Assembly (NCBI GenBank): GCA_028819955.1
Contig: JAPPKP010000125.1
Location: 1 to 50,944 of the forward strand
Length of the DNA stretch: 50,944 nt
Direction: 5' to 3'
From: Rhodospirillaceae bacterium
GTDB taxonomy: Bacteria > Pseudomonadota > Alphaproteobacteria > UBA828
The notes under the pieces are model-generated. The model was given only the letters and a program-made list of their open reading frames with translations. It had not been told where the DNA came from and searched no databases. The position numbers were made by a program, and so were the translations under genes. Below are positions 17,502-26,582 of the stretch, piece after piece (position 1 is the stretch's first letter; the number at the start of each line of letters is the position of its first letter).

Positions 17502-20500
17502 TCACCCGTCTGCCTGCCGCCCGCCACCGGCAGCCGCGAGCTGGCGGGTGACCAGCTGGCTGTAGAGGCCCGCGCGGGCGAGCAGGGCGTCGTGGCTGCC
17601 GGTCTCGGCGATGCGGCCGTCGTCGAGCACGACGATGGTGTCGGCATCGCGCACGGTGGAGAGCCGATGCGCGATGACCACCGTGGTGCGCTCCGCCATC
17701 AGCTCCGTAAGCGCGCGCCGCAGCATCGCCTCGTTCACCGCGTCGAGGTGCGAGGTCGCCTCGTCCAGGATCAGGATCGGCGCGTTCTTGAGGACCGCGC
17801 GGGCGACCGCGACCCGCTGGCGCTGCCCGCCCGAGAGCTGCGTCCCCCGCTCGCCGACCCGTGTCTCCAGCCCCTCCGGCAGGGCTGCGACGAAGTCCTC
17901 CAGCGCCGCGCGGCGCACCGCCTCGCCAAGCTCGGCCTCCGAGGCGTCGGGCCGGGCGATGAGGATGTTGGCGCGGAGCGTGTCGTTGAAGAGGTAGGTG
18001 TCCTGGGCCACCAGCGCGATGCGTGCGCGGAGCGCGTCGAGCGTCCACTGGCGCACGTCCTCCCCGTCCAGCCGCACCGTGCCCTCCGCCGGGTCCCAGA
18101 AGCGCATGAAGAGGTGAGCGACGGTGGTCTTGCCGGCGCCGGAGGGGCCGACCAGCGCCAGCGTCTCGCCGGGGCGGACCGTGAGCGTCACGTCGCTGAG
18201 CGCCGGCCGGCCGGTGCCCACGTAGGTGAAGCTCACGCCCTCCATCTCCAGCGCCGGCGCGCCGGGTGCGGGGCGGGCGCCGGGCCCGTCCGCCACCGCG
18301 ATCCGTGCGCTGTGCACGGCATGCAGCCGTCGCGTCGCGCCCAGCGTGTCCGCCAGCTGCCGGCCGATGTGGGCGATCTCGGAGACCGGCAGGAAGGTTG
18401 CCATCGCTAGGATCGCCAGCAGCGGCAGCATCGCCGCCTCCAGCCAGCCGGCGGCGATCCAGGCGGTGCCGGCCATCACCACGGCAAGCCCGCCGAGGCC
18501 GGTCGCCGTCTCGATCAGCGCCATCTGGAACGTGAGGTCGCGGTAGTAGGGGATGCGCACCCGGTGGTGGCCCCGCACGAAGCCGAGGAACACCTTGCGC
18601 CGGGCCGCCTGCTGGCCGAAGGCCAGTAGCTCCGTCAGCCCCTGGATTGTGTCCACCGCATGGGCGTTGAGCAGGCCCAGCATCTCACGCGCCCGCCCGC
18701 CCAGCCGGTCCAGCCGCTTGCGCAGGAGGAAGGGGCTGAGCCCGACCAAGAGGATGAAGGGCGCGAGCGCCGCCGCGGTCGGCCAGCCGTAGACCAGCAG
18801 CGTCGCCACCACCGCCGCCGGCACCAGGATCGCGACCAGCGCGGGCGCCACCGTGTGGGCGAAGAAGTACTCCACCAGCTCCACGTCCTGCGTCGCCATG
18901 CCGACGATGTCGCCGGTGCGCCGGCGCAGCAGGTAGGCGGGCGCGAGCCTGTCCAGCTTGTCGTAGAGCGCGATCCGCATCTCGGTGAGGAGGCGGAAGG
19001 CCATGTCGTGGGCGACCCAGGATTCGAGCCAGTGCAGCACGCCCGCGAGCGGCGCGACCGCGTAGAGCGCGATCAGCAGCCCGCCCACCGGCGTGCCCTG
19101 CTTGATCCCCGCCACCACCAGCGCGCTCAGCACGCCGACCCCGATGAAGGCCACGACCCGTGCGACGCCGAGCCCGAAGGCGAGGTTCACCCGCCCGCGG
19201 AAGGGCCGCACCAGGCCGAGCAGCCGCATCCAGGCGCTCCACCAGCCCAGGCCCTCGGCCCGCAGCACCTCGTCGGCGGGCTCACCCAGCGTGACGGCCG
19301 CGAGGTGGCGGTCCTCGGTGGTGGGCTCGGTGGCAGGCTCTGCGCCCGGTGCGGTGGTCGGCGGCGCCTCCAGTCCCTCCCGCACCTGGTCAGCCATCAA
19401 GCGGTGGTAGACGCCCCGCTTCGCCATCAGCTCCGCGTGGCGCCCGCTCTCCACCACACGGCCTTCGTCCAGCACAAGGATGCGGTCGGCGTCGATCACG
19501 CTGGAGAGCCGATGCGCCATGATGAGCACCGTCCGCCCGCCCATGAGGCGCCCGAGCGCGTCCTGGATCACCGCCTCGTTCTCGGCATCGACCGAGGACA
19601 GCGCCTCGTCCAACAGCAGGATCGGCGCGTCCCGCAGCAGCGCGCGGGCGATGGCGATGCGCTGGCGCTGCCCGCCCGAGAGGCGGATGCCGCGCTCGCC
19701 GATCACCGTGTCGTAGCCTTGCGGCAGGCGGGCGATGAAGCCGTGGGCGTTCGCGGCCCGCGCGGCCGCCTCGATCTCGGCGTCGCTCGCATCCGGCTTG
19801 CCGAAGCGGATGTTCTCCGCCGCCGTGCCGTGGAACAGGTACGTGTCCTGGTTGACGACGCCGAAGCGCGCGCGCAGCGCCGCGCGGTCCAGCGTACGCA
19901 GGTCCTGGCCGCCGAGCAGGATGCGCCCCCGCTGCGGGTCGTCGAAGCGCATGAGCAGGCGCAGGATCGTCGACTTGCCGGCGCCGCTCGCGCCGACGAT
20001 ACCGACCCGCTCGCCCGCGCCCACCTCGAAGGAGAGTCCGTCGTGCGCGGGCCGCCGGCCGCCGGGATAGGCGAAGTGCACGTCCTCGAAGGCGAGTGTC
20101 GGTGCCAGCGGTGCCGCGTCCGCCGCGCCGTCGGCGTCCTCGATGGCGGGCTTCGTGTCCAGCAGGCGGAACAGGCTCGCCGCCGCAGAGCGCCCGTGCA
20201 TCCCGGTGTGCAGCAGCGCGCGCAGGTCGCGCATGGGTCGGAAGACCTCGACCCCCATCATCAGCACGATCAGCAGCACTTCGATGCCGATGGTGCCGTC
20301 GATGACTCGGGCAGCGCCGATCCCCAGCGCAGCCGCCGCGCCCACCGCGATTCCGGCATCGGTGATGCCGCGCGAGGCGGAGTTGCTGGCCAACACCCAC
20401 ATCGTGCTGCGGAAGAGGTCGTGCGCCTTCTCGGCGAGGAAGCGTCCGCGCGCACCGCTCTGGCCGAAGGCCTTGAGCGTCGCCAGCCCCTGCACGGAGT

Positions 20501-21098
20501 CCAGCAGCTCGGCGCCATAGGCGGCGTAGGCCTCCTGCCGCGCCTTTGCGGATATCTGGTCCCAATGGTGGAAGGCCACCGGGGCCACGAGGGTGAGCAG
20601 GGCGAAGCCGAGCAGGACGCCTGCGAGCGGCAGATCGAGAAAAGCGGCGAAGGCGAAGATGCCGAATGGCGTGACCGCGGCGACGAAGAGCTGCGGCAGG
20701 TACTGGCCGAAGTAGGTCTCGAGCTGCTCGACGCCGTCGATCACGCTGAGCAGCACCTCGCCCGAGCGTTGCCCGCCGAACTGGCCGGGGCCCAGGGCCG
20801 CGATCCGGTCGAAGAGCCGCGCCCGGATCTGAAGCTGCACGAGGGCCGCGGTGTGGTGCGCAGCCATCGTGCGCCAGTATTCGAGCGCGCCCCGCGCCAC
20901 CATCGCGGCCGCAACGGCGACGATGGGCAGGATCAGGTCGCCGAAGCTCTCGCCCTGGAAGACCCGCCCCAGCAGCCAGCCGAGCAGCGCGAGCCGGGCG
21001 ATGCCCACCGCCGCAGACAGCAGGCCGAGCACGACCGCGCCCGCGATGCGCAGCCGCAAGCCCTCGGTGAACTGCCACAACCTGCGGTCGAAATACAT
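17502..21098 (-). CDS. Fused double ABC exporter (CydDC-like), ATPase and permease
   Basis: This 1198-residue protein contains two complete ABC half-exporters in one chain. Order: membrane domain 1 (about 10–330), ATPase 1 (340–575; GASGAGKST, LSGGQRQRIAIARAL, ILLLDEALSSVD), an acidic Pro/Thr-rich linker (580–630), membrane domain 2 (640–930) and ATPase 2 (950–1190; GPSGAGKTT, LSGGQRQRVAVARAV, ILILDEATSHLD). Each half would normally be a separate protein of about 570–600 residues. ATPase 1 has Ser-Ser after the Walker B Glu-Ala-Leu, while both catalytic Glu are kept. Similar heterodimers export cysteine/glutathione (CydDC) or drugs. No cydAB genes are here, so the cargo is open. Confidence 0.9.
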   Translation of the reverse strand: MYFDRRLWQFTEGLRLRIAGAVVLGLLSAAVGIARLALLGWLLGRVFQGESFGDLILPIVAVAAAMVARGALEYWRTMAAHHTAALVQLQIRARLFDRIAALGPGQFGGQRSGEVLLSVIDGVEQLETYFGQYLPQLFVAAVTPFGIFAFAAFLDLPLAGVLLGFALLTLVAPVAFHHWDQISAKARQEAYAAYGAELLDSVQGLATLKAFGQSGARGRFLAEKAHDLFRSTMWVLASNSASRGITDAGIAVGAAAALGIGAARVIDGTIGIEVLLIVLMMGVEVFRPMRDLRALLHTGMHGRSAAASLFRLLDTKPAIEDADGAADAAPLAPTLAFEDVHFAYPGGRRPAHDGLSFEVGAGERVGIVGASGAGKSTILRLLMRFDDPQRGRILLGGQDLRTLDRAALRARFGVVNQDTYLFHGTAAENIRFGKPDASDAEIEAAARAANAHGFIARLPQGYDTVIGERGIRLSGGQRQRIAIARALLRDAPILLLDEALSSVDAENEAVIQDALGRLMGGRTVLIMAHRLSSVIDADRILVLDEGRVVESGRHAELMAKRGVYHRLMADQVREGLEAPPTTAPGAEPATEPTTEDRHLAAVTLGEPADEVLRAEGLGWWSAWMRLLGLVRPFRGRVNLAFGLGVARVVAFIGVGVLSALVVAGIKQGTPVGGLLIALYAVAPLAGVLHWLESWVAHDMAFRLLTEMRIALYDKLDRLAPAYLLRRRTGDIVGMATQDVELVEYFFAHTVAPALVAILVPAAVVATLLVYGWPTAAALAPFILLVGLSPFLLRKRLDRLGGRAREMLGLLNAHAVDTIQGLTELLAFGQQAARRKVFLGFVRGHHRVRIPYYRDLTFQMALIETATGLGGLAVVMAGTAWIAAGWLEAAMLPLLAILAMATFLPVSEIAHIGRQLADTLGATRRLHAVHSARIAVADGPGARPAPGAPALEMEGVSFTYVGTGRPALSDVTLTVRPGETLALVGPSGAGKTTVAHLFMRFWDPAEGTVRLDGEDVRQWTLDALRARIALVAQDTYLFNDTLRANILIARPDASEAELGEAVRRAALEDFVAALPEGLETRVGERGTQLSGGQRQRVAVARAVLKNAPILILDEATSHLDAVNEAMLRRALTELMAERTTVVIAHRLSTVRDADTIVVLDDGRIAETGSHDALLARAGLYSQLVTRQLAAAGGGRQADG

Positions 21099-21261
21099 TG
21101 GCGCCGCCCGTCCAACCCGCCCCCATCGACCACAAAGGCGCGGCCATGTCCAATGCGCAGACTACGCCGTGTTTATCGCCAATGGATCACGCGGAAGTGG
21201 GATGCATGTGATCCGGACATTGCCTTACGATGCGCATGGCCTTGCGCCAGTGAGGATTGCC

Positions 21262-22110
21262 ATGGTTGCGCAGCTCGTCGACCGGACGGTGTCCATCGGA
21301 GACGGCATCGACCTTCACTACGTGGAGGCGGGCGAGGGCAGGCCGCTCATCATCATCCCCTCGTGGTCGCTGACCGGCGCGGCCTACCGGCGCCAGCTCC
21401 AGGCGCTGTCCGGGACACGGCGCGTGATGGCCTTCGACATGCGCGGCCACGGCGATTCGACCACGCCGGCGGGCGGCTATCGCGTGAGCCGGCTTGCGGC
21501 CGACCTGCGCGCGGTGATCGAGCGGCTGGAGCTCGACGAGGTCGATCTGATGGGGCACTCCATCGGCTCGTCGATCGTCTGGAGCTACATCGACCTCTAC
21601 GGCGAAGACCGCCTGGGCCGCCTCGTCTTCGTGGACCAGGCCCCGTCGGTGACCGCGAAGGCCGACTGGTCGGAGGCGGAGCGCGTCACCTACGGCTGCC
21701 TGCTGCCGGACCTCAACGCCCTCGCCGAGTTCTACCTGCAGGTGCTGGCGGCGGAGACCGCCGAGGCCACCGTGCCGGTGATCGCGCGCCTCTTTTCGCC
21801 CTCGCTGCCGGCGGCGGAGCTGCTCTGGTTCGCGCGCGAGATCTGCAAGCTGCCGCGCCGGCACGCCGCCGACCTGCTGCACGACCACTGCGGGCTCGAC
21901 TGGCGCGACGTGATCAGGCGCGTGCGCAAGCCGACGCTGGTGGTGGGCGCGGAGGCCAGCATTTTCTCAGCCGAGTCGCAGCACTGGATCGGGGCGCAGA
22001 TCCCCGGTGCCGAAGTCGAGATTTTCAGGGCCGACGAGGGCGGCTCGCACTTCATGTGCTACGAGAACCCGACCAAGTTCAACGCGTTGGTAGAGGCGTT
22101 CCTCGCCTGA
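21262..22110 (+). CDS. Alpha/beta-hydrolase fold protein
   Basis: A 282-residue hydrolase with the nucleophile elbow GHSIGSS (Ser100), the oxyanion-region DMRGHGDS and a C-terminal His in GGSHFMCYENP. The acidic member is probably in VVGAEASIF, where Glu would replace the more common Asp. The N-terminus VDRTVSIGDGIDLHYVEAGEG is typical of the family. The ATG at 21,262 is used; an in-frame ATG at 21,202 would add 20 residues that are less like the family. It is divergent from the ABC exporter, with about 160 bases between. Substrate is unknown. Confidence 0.85.
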   Translation: MVAQLVDRTVSIGDGIDLHYVEAGEGRPLIIIPSWSLTGAAYRRQLQALSGTRRVMAFDMRGHGDSTTPAGGYRVSRLAADLRAVIERLELDEVDLMGHSIGSSIVWSYIDLYGEDRLGRLVFVDQAPSVTAKADWSEAERVTYGCLLPDLNALAEFYLQVLAAETAEATVPVIARLFSPSLPAAELLWFAREICKLPRRHAADLLHDHCGLDWRDVIRRVRKPTLVVGAEASIFSAESQHWIGAQIPGAEVEIFRADEGGSHFMCYENPTKFNALVEAFLA

Positions 22111-22140
22111 TCGCGACTAGGCGTGGCCTTACGGCTCTGG

Positions 22141-22174
22141 CATCACATATTACATCACGCTATTATATGTGATG
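22141..22174. promoter_or_regulatory. Palindromic operator before the Xre–RES operon
   Basis: CATCACATAT (22,141–22,150) and ATATGTGATG (22,165–22,174) form a perfect 10-bp inverted repeat with a 14-base spacer. The spacer carries another CATCAC (22,153–22,158) in direct orientation. It lies 18 bases before the antitoxin ATG and is AT-rich in a GC-rich neighbourhood, so it overlaps the likely promoter. Such sites are normally bound by the antitoxin itself for autoregulation. Confidence 0.75.
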
Positions 22175-22191
22175 AATCGTGAGGTCGTGCC

Positions 22192-22542
22192 ATGCAGTTC
22201 CAGGATTTCGTCGCGGACCAGGTGTTCTCGCCGACTCTGATTGCGGACACGCTGCGCACCACCAAGGCTGAGATCGCCGGCACCCTGGGCCTCGGAAAGG
22301 ACGTGTTCACGCGCACGTCGCGCGTTCGCGCAAGGAAGACCCAAGTCCGTCTGCGCCAGATGCTGGAGATTCTCAACCGCGTCGAAGGCGCCACCGGATC
22401 GCCGATTGCAGCCTATGCTTGGTTCCGCGCCGAGCCGCTGCCGGGCTTCGGCGGCGCCACGCCGGATCAGTTGGTGCGCGAGGGCAGGGCCGAACACGTG
22501 CACGCGTACCTCGACCGGATCATGGCGGGCGGATACGCCTGA
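22192..22542 (+). CDS. Antitoxin of the Xre/MbcA/ParS type
   Basis: This 116-residue protein is the first gene of a RES–Xre toxin–antitoxin pair. The N-terminal half (about 20–60) has an Xre-like helix-turn-helix (TTKAEIAGTLGLGKDVFTR). The C-terminal half has the DUF2384 toxin-binding layout, with AYAWFRAEPLPGFGGATPDQLVREGRAE ending in a helix. It would neutralise the downstream RES protein and repress the operon by binding the palindrome at 22,141–22,174. The toxin ATG comes 15 bases after its stop. The palindrome 18 bases upstream of its ATG fits that model. Confidence 0.88.
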   Translation: MQFQDFVADQVFSPTLIADTLRTTKAEIAGTLGLGKDVFTRTSRVRARKTQVRLRQMLEILNRVEGATGSPIAAYAWFRAEPLPGFGGATPDQLVREGRAEHVHAYLDRIMAGGYA

Positions 22543-22557
22543 GCCCACGCCGCACCG

Positions 22558-23070
22558 ATGCGGTTCCGGGGACTGGTTTACCGGGCGCACAATCCGCAGT
22601 GGTCCTGGACGCCATTGTCCGGCGAGGCCGCGCGCCGCCACGGCGGGCGCTTCAACCGGCGCGGCGTGCCGGCGCTCTACGCGTCGCTCGATCCGCTCAC
22701 CGCCATACGCGAAGCTCAGCCCCTCGGCCGCCCTATGCAGCCACTTACCCTTTGCGCGTACGAAGTCGATGCCGAGCCCGTCTTCGATGCGCTGGACGAA
22801 GAGCGCCGTCAAGACCGGAGCGTGAGCGATATCGATCTGGACTGCCCAACCTGGGAAGCGGACATGCTGGCCGCCGCCGTCCCCGCATCGCAGGCCCTCG
22901 CGGATCGTCTGATCGCTGCAGGCTATGTCGGTATGCGCGTCCGAAGCTTTGCCATCGGCGCCGGTGCCGACGATGTCAATCTCGTGATTTGGCGATGGGG
23001 TATCAGCCCGCCCGCTCGCGTGGTCCTCATCGACGACGAGGATCGTCTATCCAGCGGGCAGCAGCGTTGA
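22558..23070 (+). CDS. RES-domain toxin
   Basis: A 170-residue RES-family protein. RES toxins such as MbcT and Res degrade or modify NAD+, stopping growth. The RES signature is visible: Arg9 (VYRAHNP), Arg31 (GGRFNRRG), the ALYAS strand and Glu52 (AIREAQP), followed by the C-terminal WEADMLAAAVPASQALADRLIAAGY region that carries conserved residues. Length is normal and no frameshift is seen, so it is likely active unless held by the antitoxin. It overlaps no other gene; 150 bases of non-coding DNA follow before cofC. Confidence 0.9.
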   Translation: MRFRGLVYRAHNPQWSWTPLSGEAARRHGGRFNRRGVPALYASLDPLTAIREAQPLGRPMQPLTLCAYEVDAEPVFDALDEERRQDRSVSDIDLDCPTWEADMLAAAVPASQALADRLIAAGYVGMRVRSFAIGAGADDVNLVIWRWGISPPARVVLIDDEDRLSSGQQR

Positions 23071-23222
23071 TCGGGTGCCGGCCTCGAAGCTCCTTGAGGC
23101 GTGTGGATCGAACCGGTCGGTATCGGTTTGACAGGTTTCGGCCTTTTTCCTAGCGTCGCGCACCGGCACGCGGCTCGCCGGCGCCGGGGGAGGGCCCTGG
23201 GGATAGCCCAAGGGATGGCGAT

Positions 23223-23903
23223 GTGACGATCGGGGCGGTCCTTCCGGTCAAGGACACGGGCGACGCCAAGCAGCGGCTGGCGGGTTTCCTCAGTGCAGCC
23301 GAGCGCCGGTGCCTCGCGCTCACGATGGCGGAGGACGTGCTGGAGACCCTCTCGCGCGTGGCGGGATTGTCGGAGATCGTCGTGGTGACGCGGGACCAGC
23401 GGGCAGCCGCGCTCGCCGCGCGCCACGGGGCGCGGGTGCTCGCGGAGCCCTCCAACGACGGCCAGAGCGCGGCGGTGGAGCGGGCATCGGCGTCGCTGAG
23501 CCGTGTCGGGGTCGACAGCCTGCTCCAGGTGCCGGGCGACGTGCCCGGCGCGAACGTCGCGGAGATCGAGGCGGTCCTAGCGGCGCATGAGGACGCGGGC
23601 GGCGACGGGCCGGCGGTGACCTTGGTGCCGTCGCACGACCGGCGCGGCACCAATTGCGTGCTCTGCTCGCCGCCGGGCGTGCTGCCCTTCGCCTTCGGCC
23701 ACGACAGCTTCGGGCCGCATTGCGAGGCGGCGCGGGCGCTAGGCATCGCGGCGCGGATCCTCCCGCTGCCGGGCCTCGGATTGGATATTGACACGCCCGA
23801 CGACCTCCGCGCCTTCATCGCCCGGCCGGCGGCGGGGCGCACCCTCGACTACCTGCGCGAGAGCGGGATCGCCGAGCGCCTTCTGGTAACCGACGCGGCC
23901 TGA
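23223..23903 (+). CDS. cofC: 2-phospho-L-lactate guanylyltransferase (CofC) family
   Basis: This 226-residue nucleotidyltransferase activates the three-carbon acid joined to Fo in coenzyme F420 synthesis, using GTP to make the guanylyl-diphospho intermediate used by CofD. The N-terminal LPVKDTGDAKQRL matches the CofC nucleotide-binding loop, and PGDVPG and LPGLGLDIDTPDDL are conserved family blocks. The start is a GTG at 23,223; ATG codons nearby are out of frame. The fused cofGH gene begins 5 bases after its stop, so the two are surely one operon. Whether it prefers 2-phospholactate, phosphoenolpyruvate or 3-phosphoglycerate cannot be read from sequence. Confidence 0.9.
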   Translation: MTIGAVLPVKDTGDAKQRLAGFLSAAERRCLALTMAEDVLETLSRVAGLSEIVVVTRDQRAAALAARHGARVLAEPSNDGQSAAVERASASLSRVGVDSLLQVPGDVPGANVAEIEAVLAAHEDAGGDGPAVTLVPSHDRRGTNCVLCSPPGVLPFAFGHDSFGPHCEAARALGIAARILPLPGLGLDIDTPDDLRAFIARPAAGRTLDYLRESGIAERLLVTDAA

Positions 23904-23908
23904 GGCGG

Positions 23909-26377
23909 ATGCGCGACACAACCCGCGAACTGCTCGAAGCCGCGAGAGACGGTCACCGCCCAGACGCGGCCGCGGCCCTGGTGCTCGCCGCCGAAGACAA
24001 CCTCGCACCGCTGCTCGACTGCGCAGCATCGCTGCGCGACCGGGCGCATCCCGACGTCGTGACCTACTCGCGCAAGGTCTTCATCCCGCTCACCCATCTC
24101 TGCCGCGACGTCTGCCACTACTGTACCTTTGCCCGCCCGCCGCGCCGGGGCGAGACCGCGTTCATGACGCCCGAGGAAGTGCTGCGGGTGGTGGAAGCCG
24201 GCGCCGCCGCCGGCTGCAAGGAGGCGCTCTTCACTCTCGGCGACAAGCCGGAACTGCGCTACCGCGCCGCCCGCGAGGGGCTGGAGGCGCTCGGCTACGA
24301 AAGCACGCTCGCCTATCTCGCGGCGATGGCGAAGCTGGTGCTGGACGAGACCGAACTGCTGCCGCACCTCAATCCCGGAGTGCTGAGCCGCGAGGATTTT
24401 CGGGCGCTGCGCCGGGTCTCGGCCTCGCAAGGCATGATGCTGGAGAGCGCGTCCGAGCGCCTCTCCGCCAAGGGCGGTCCGCACTTCGGCTCGCCCGACA
24501 AGCGCCCGGCCGCACGGCTGGAGACACTCCGCCTCGCCGGTGAAGAGGCGGTGCCCTTCACCTCCGGCATCCTCATCGGCATCGGCGAGACGCGCGAGGA
24601 GCGGATCGAGGCGCTGCTCGCACTGCGCGATGCCCACGATGCCCACGGTCACATTCAGGAGATCATCGTCCAGAACTTCCGGGCCAAGCCGGGGACGCGC
24701 ATGGCCGATGCGCCCGAGCCCAGCCTCGACGAGCTGCTCTGGACCATCGCAACAGCCCGCATCCTCTTCGGGCCGGAGGCCAACATCCAGGCCCCGCCCA
24801 ACCTGAGCCCCGGCGCCCTGCCGCAGCTGGTCGCGGCCGGGATCGACGATTGGGGCGGCGTCTCGCCGGTGACGCAGGACTACGTCAATCCCGAGGCGCC
24901 CTGGCCGCATCTCGACGCGCTCGCGCGCGAGACCGCCGCCGCCGGCAAGGCGCTGGCCGAGCGGCTCACAGTTTATCCCACCTACGCGCGCGCGGGCGAG
25001 CGCTGGCTCGATCCGGCTCTGCAGACGCGCGTGCTAAAGGCCGTCGATTCAGAGGGCTATCCCCGCACCGACGCCTGGGTCACTGGCGCAGGCGAGCCGC
25101 CGCCAGAGGACCGCGTGCCCGCCCCAGCCGTCGTTGCGCCCGACATCGAGCGCCTTCTGGTCCGGGCCGAGGCTGGCGAGGGGCTCGGCGAAGACGCGCT
25201 GGCGCGACTCTTCGGCGCGCGGGGCGGCGCGTTCGACGCTGTCTGCACAGCGGCAGACGCGCTGCGGGCGAGGATCAGCGGGCCTGAGATCACCTACGTG
25301 GTGAACCGCAACATCAACTACACCAACGTCTGCTACTTCCGCTGCCAGTTCTGCGCCTTCTCCAAGGGCAAGCTGAGCGAGAACCTGCGGGGCCGGCCCT
25401 ACGACCTGACGCTGGACGAGATCGTGCGCCGCGTGCGGGAGGCGTGGGAGCGCGGCGCGACCGAGGTCTGCCTCCAGGGCGGCATCCATCCCGATTACAC
25501 CGGCGAGACCTATCTCGCGATCTGCCGCGCCATCAAGCAAGCCGAGCCCGCGATCCACGTCCACGCTTTCTCGCCGCTGGAGATCTGGCAGGGTGCCGCG
25601 ACCCTCGGCCGCACCGTGCCCGACTTCCTCGCGGCGCTGCAGGAAGCGGGGTTGGGCTCGCTCCCCGGCACCGCTGCCGAGATCCTCGACGACGAGGTGC
25701 GGGCCATCATCTGCCCCGACAAGATCGCGACCGACCAGTGGCTCTCGGTGATGGAGGCGGCGCATGCGCTGGGCCTGCGCAGCACCGCCACGATCATGTT
25801 CGGCCACGTGGACGGGCCGCGTCACTGGGCGCGCCACCTCGCGCGGGTCCGGGCTTTGCAGGAGCGCTCCGGCGGCTTCACCGAGTTCGTGCCGCTCCCC
25901 TTCGTCGCGACGGAGGCGCCGCTCTACCTCAAGGGCCGCGCCAGGCGGGGGCCGACCTGGCGCGAGGCGATCCTCATGCACGCGGTGGCGCGGCTCGCGC
26001 TCTACCCGGTCATCCCCAACATCCAGACCTCGTGGGTCAAGATGGGGCGGGAGGGCGCCGCCGCCTGCCTCCGCGCCGGCGCCAACGACATCGGCGGCAC
26101 CTTGATGAACGAATCCATCACCCGCGCCGCCGGTGCGAGCCACGGCCAGGAGTTCCCGCCGGAGGAGATCGAGGCGCTGGTCGAGCGGCTGGGCCGCACG
26201 CCGGTGCAGCGCACGACGCTCTACGAGCGGGCGCCCGCTGCGCGCCGCGCCGCTGCCCATGACGCGGCGCCGCTTGACCCGGTCGTGAACGCGCCGGCCC
26301 GACGCTACGAGCGGCGCTCGGCAGCGAGCGACCTCGTCCGCCCAGGGCTCGACGCCGGCGCACCGGCGGCGGAGTAA
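23909..26377 (+). CDS. fbiC: Fused CofG–CofH, Fo synthase (FbiC type)
   Basis: An 822-residue bifunctional radical-SAM enzyme that makes 7,8-didemethyl-8-hydroxy-5-deazariboflavin (Fo), the chromophore of F420, from tyrosine and a flavin precursor. The N-terminal CofG half has the iron–sulfur cysteines Cys65, Cys69 and Cys72 (CRDVCHYC); the CofH half has Cys475, Cys479 and Cys482 (CYFRCQFC). The halves are joined by a linker around residues 385–440. Both motifs are intact. Length is close to the actinobacterial FbiC type. The last 50 residues are Ala/Arg-rich and probably disordered. CofD and CofE genes needed to finish F420 are not in the window. Confidence 0.95.
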   Translation: MRDTTRELLEAARDGHRPDAAAALVLAAEDNLAPLLDCAASLRDRAHPDVVTYSRKVFIPLTHLCRDVCHYCTFARPPRRGETAFMTPEEVLRVVEAGAAAGCKEALFTLGDKPELRYRAAREGLEALGYESTLAYLAAMAKLVLDETELLPHLNPGVLSREDFRALRRVSASQGMMLESASERLSAKGGPHFGSPDKRPAARLETLRLAGEEAVPFTSGILIGIGETREERIEALLALRDAHDAHGHIQEIIVQNFRAKPGTRMADAPEPSLDELLWTIATARILFGPEANIQAPPNLSPGALPQLVAAGIDDWGGVSPVTQDYVNPEAPWPHLDALARETAAAGKALAERLTVYPTYARAGERWLDPALQTRVLKAVDSEGYPRTDAWVTGAGEPPPEDRVPAPAVVAPDIERLLVRAEAGEGLGEDALARLFGARGGAFDAVCTAADALRARISGPEITYVVNRNINYTNVCYFRCQFCAFSKGKLSENLRGRPYDLTLDEIVRRVREAWERGATEVCLQGGIHPDYTGETYLAICRAIKQAEPAIHVHAFSPLEIWQGAATLGRTVPDFLAALQEAGLGSLPGTAAEILDDEVRAIICPDKIATDQWLSVMEAAHALGLRSTATIMFGHVDGPRHWARHLARVRALQERSGGFTEFVPLPFVATEAPLYLKGRARRGPTWREAILMHAVARLALYPVIPNIQTSWVKMGREGAAACLRAGANDIGGTLMNESITRAAGASHGQEFPPEEIEALVERLGRTPVQRTTLYERAPAARRAAAHDAAPLDPVVNAPARRYERRSAASDLVRPGLDAGAPAAE

Positions 26378-26416
26378 GCGGCGGCGTCAATCACTCCACC
26401 CGGCCTCGACGAATAC

Positions 26417-26581
26417 TCAAGTCGGAAGGCCATGGGCGCGGCGCTCCTCGGCAATCATCGCTTCGAGCCGCGTATCCATCCCCTCCGCATCGACGAACTC
26501 ACCCTCGCGCCGGTGCGACAGCAGCTTGTGCAGCGCCGCGGTCTCCAACGTCTCGGCATCGGTACAAACGTGCCCACCCAT
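26417..26581 (-). CDS. Possible small protein, 54 residues
   Basis: An open frame starting at an ATG two bases beyond the stop of the proline-rich ORF would encode a charged, helical protein ending AEERRAHGLPT. I do not recognise it. If real, it would be the third gene of a small operon after the SLATT-like protein and the proline-rich peptide. It could equally be a remnant or chance frame. Confidence 0.25.
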   Translation of the reverse strand: MGGHVCTDAETLETAALHKLLSHRREGEFVDAEGMDTRLEAMIAEERRAHGLPT

Positions 26582-26582
26582 T

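Noticed and set aside
18660..22172. Very long open frame on the plus strand, antisense to the ABC exporter
   Set aside because: It is the opposite-strand shadow of a high-GC gene, rich in His, Arg and Gln with no family motifs; the minus strand has all ABC motifs.
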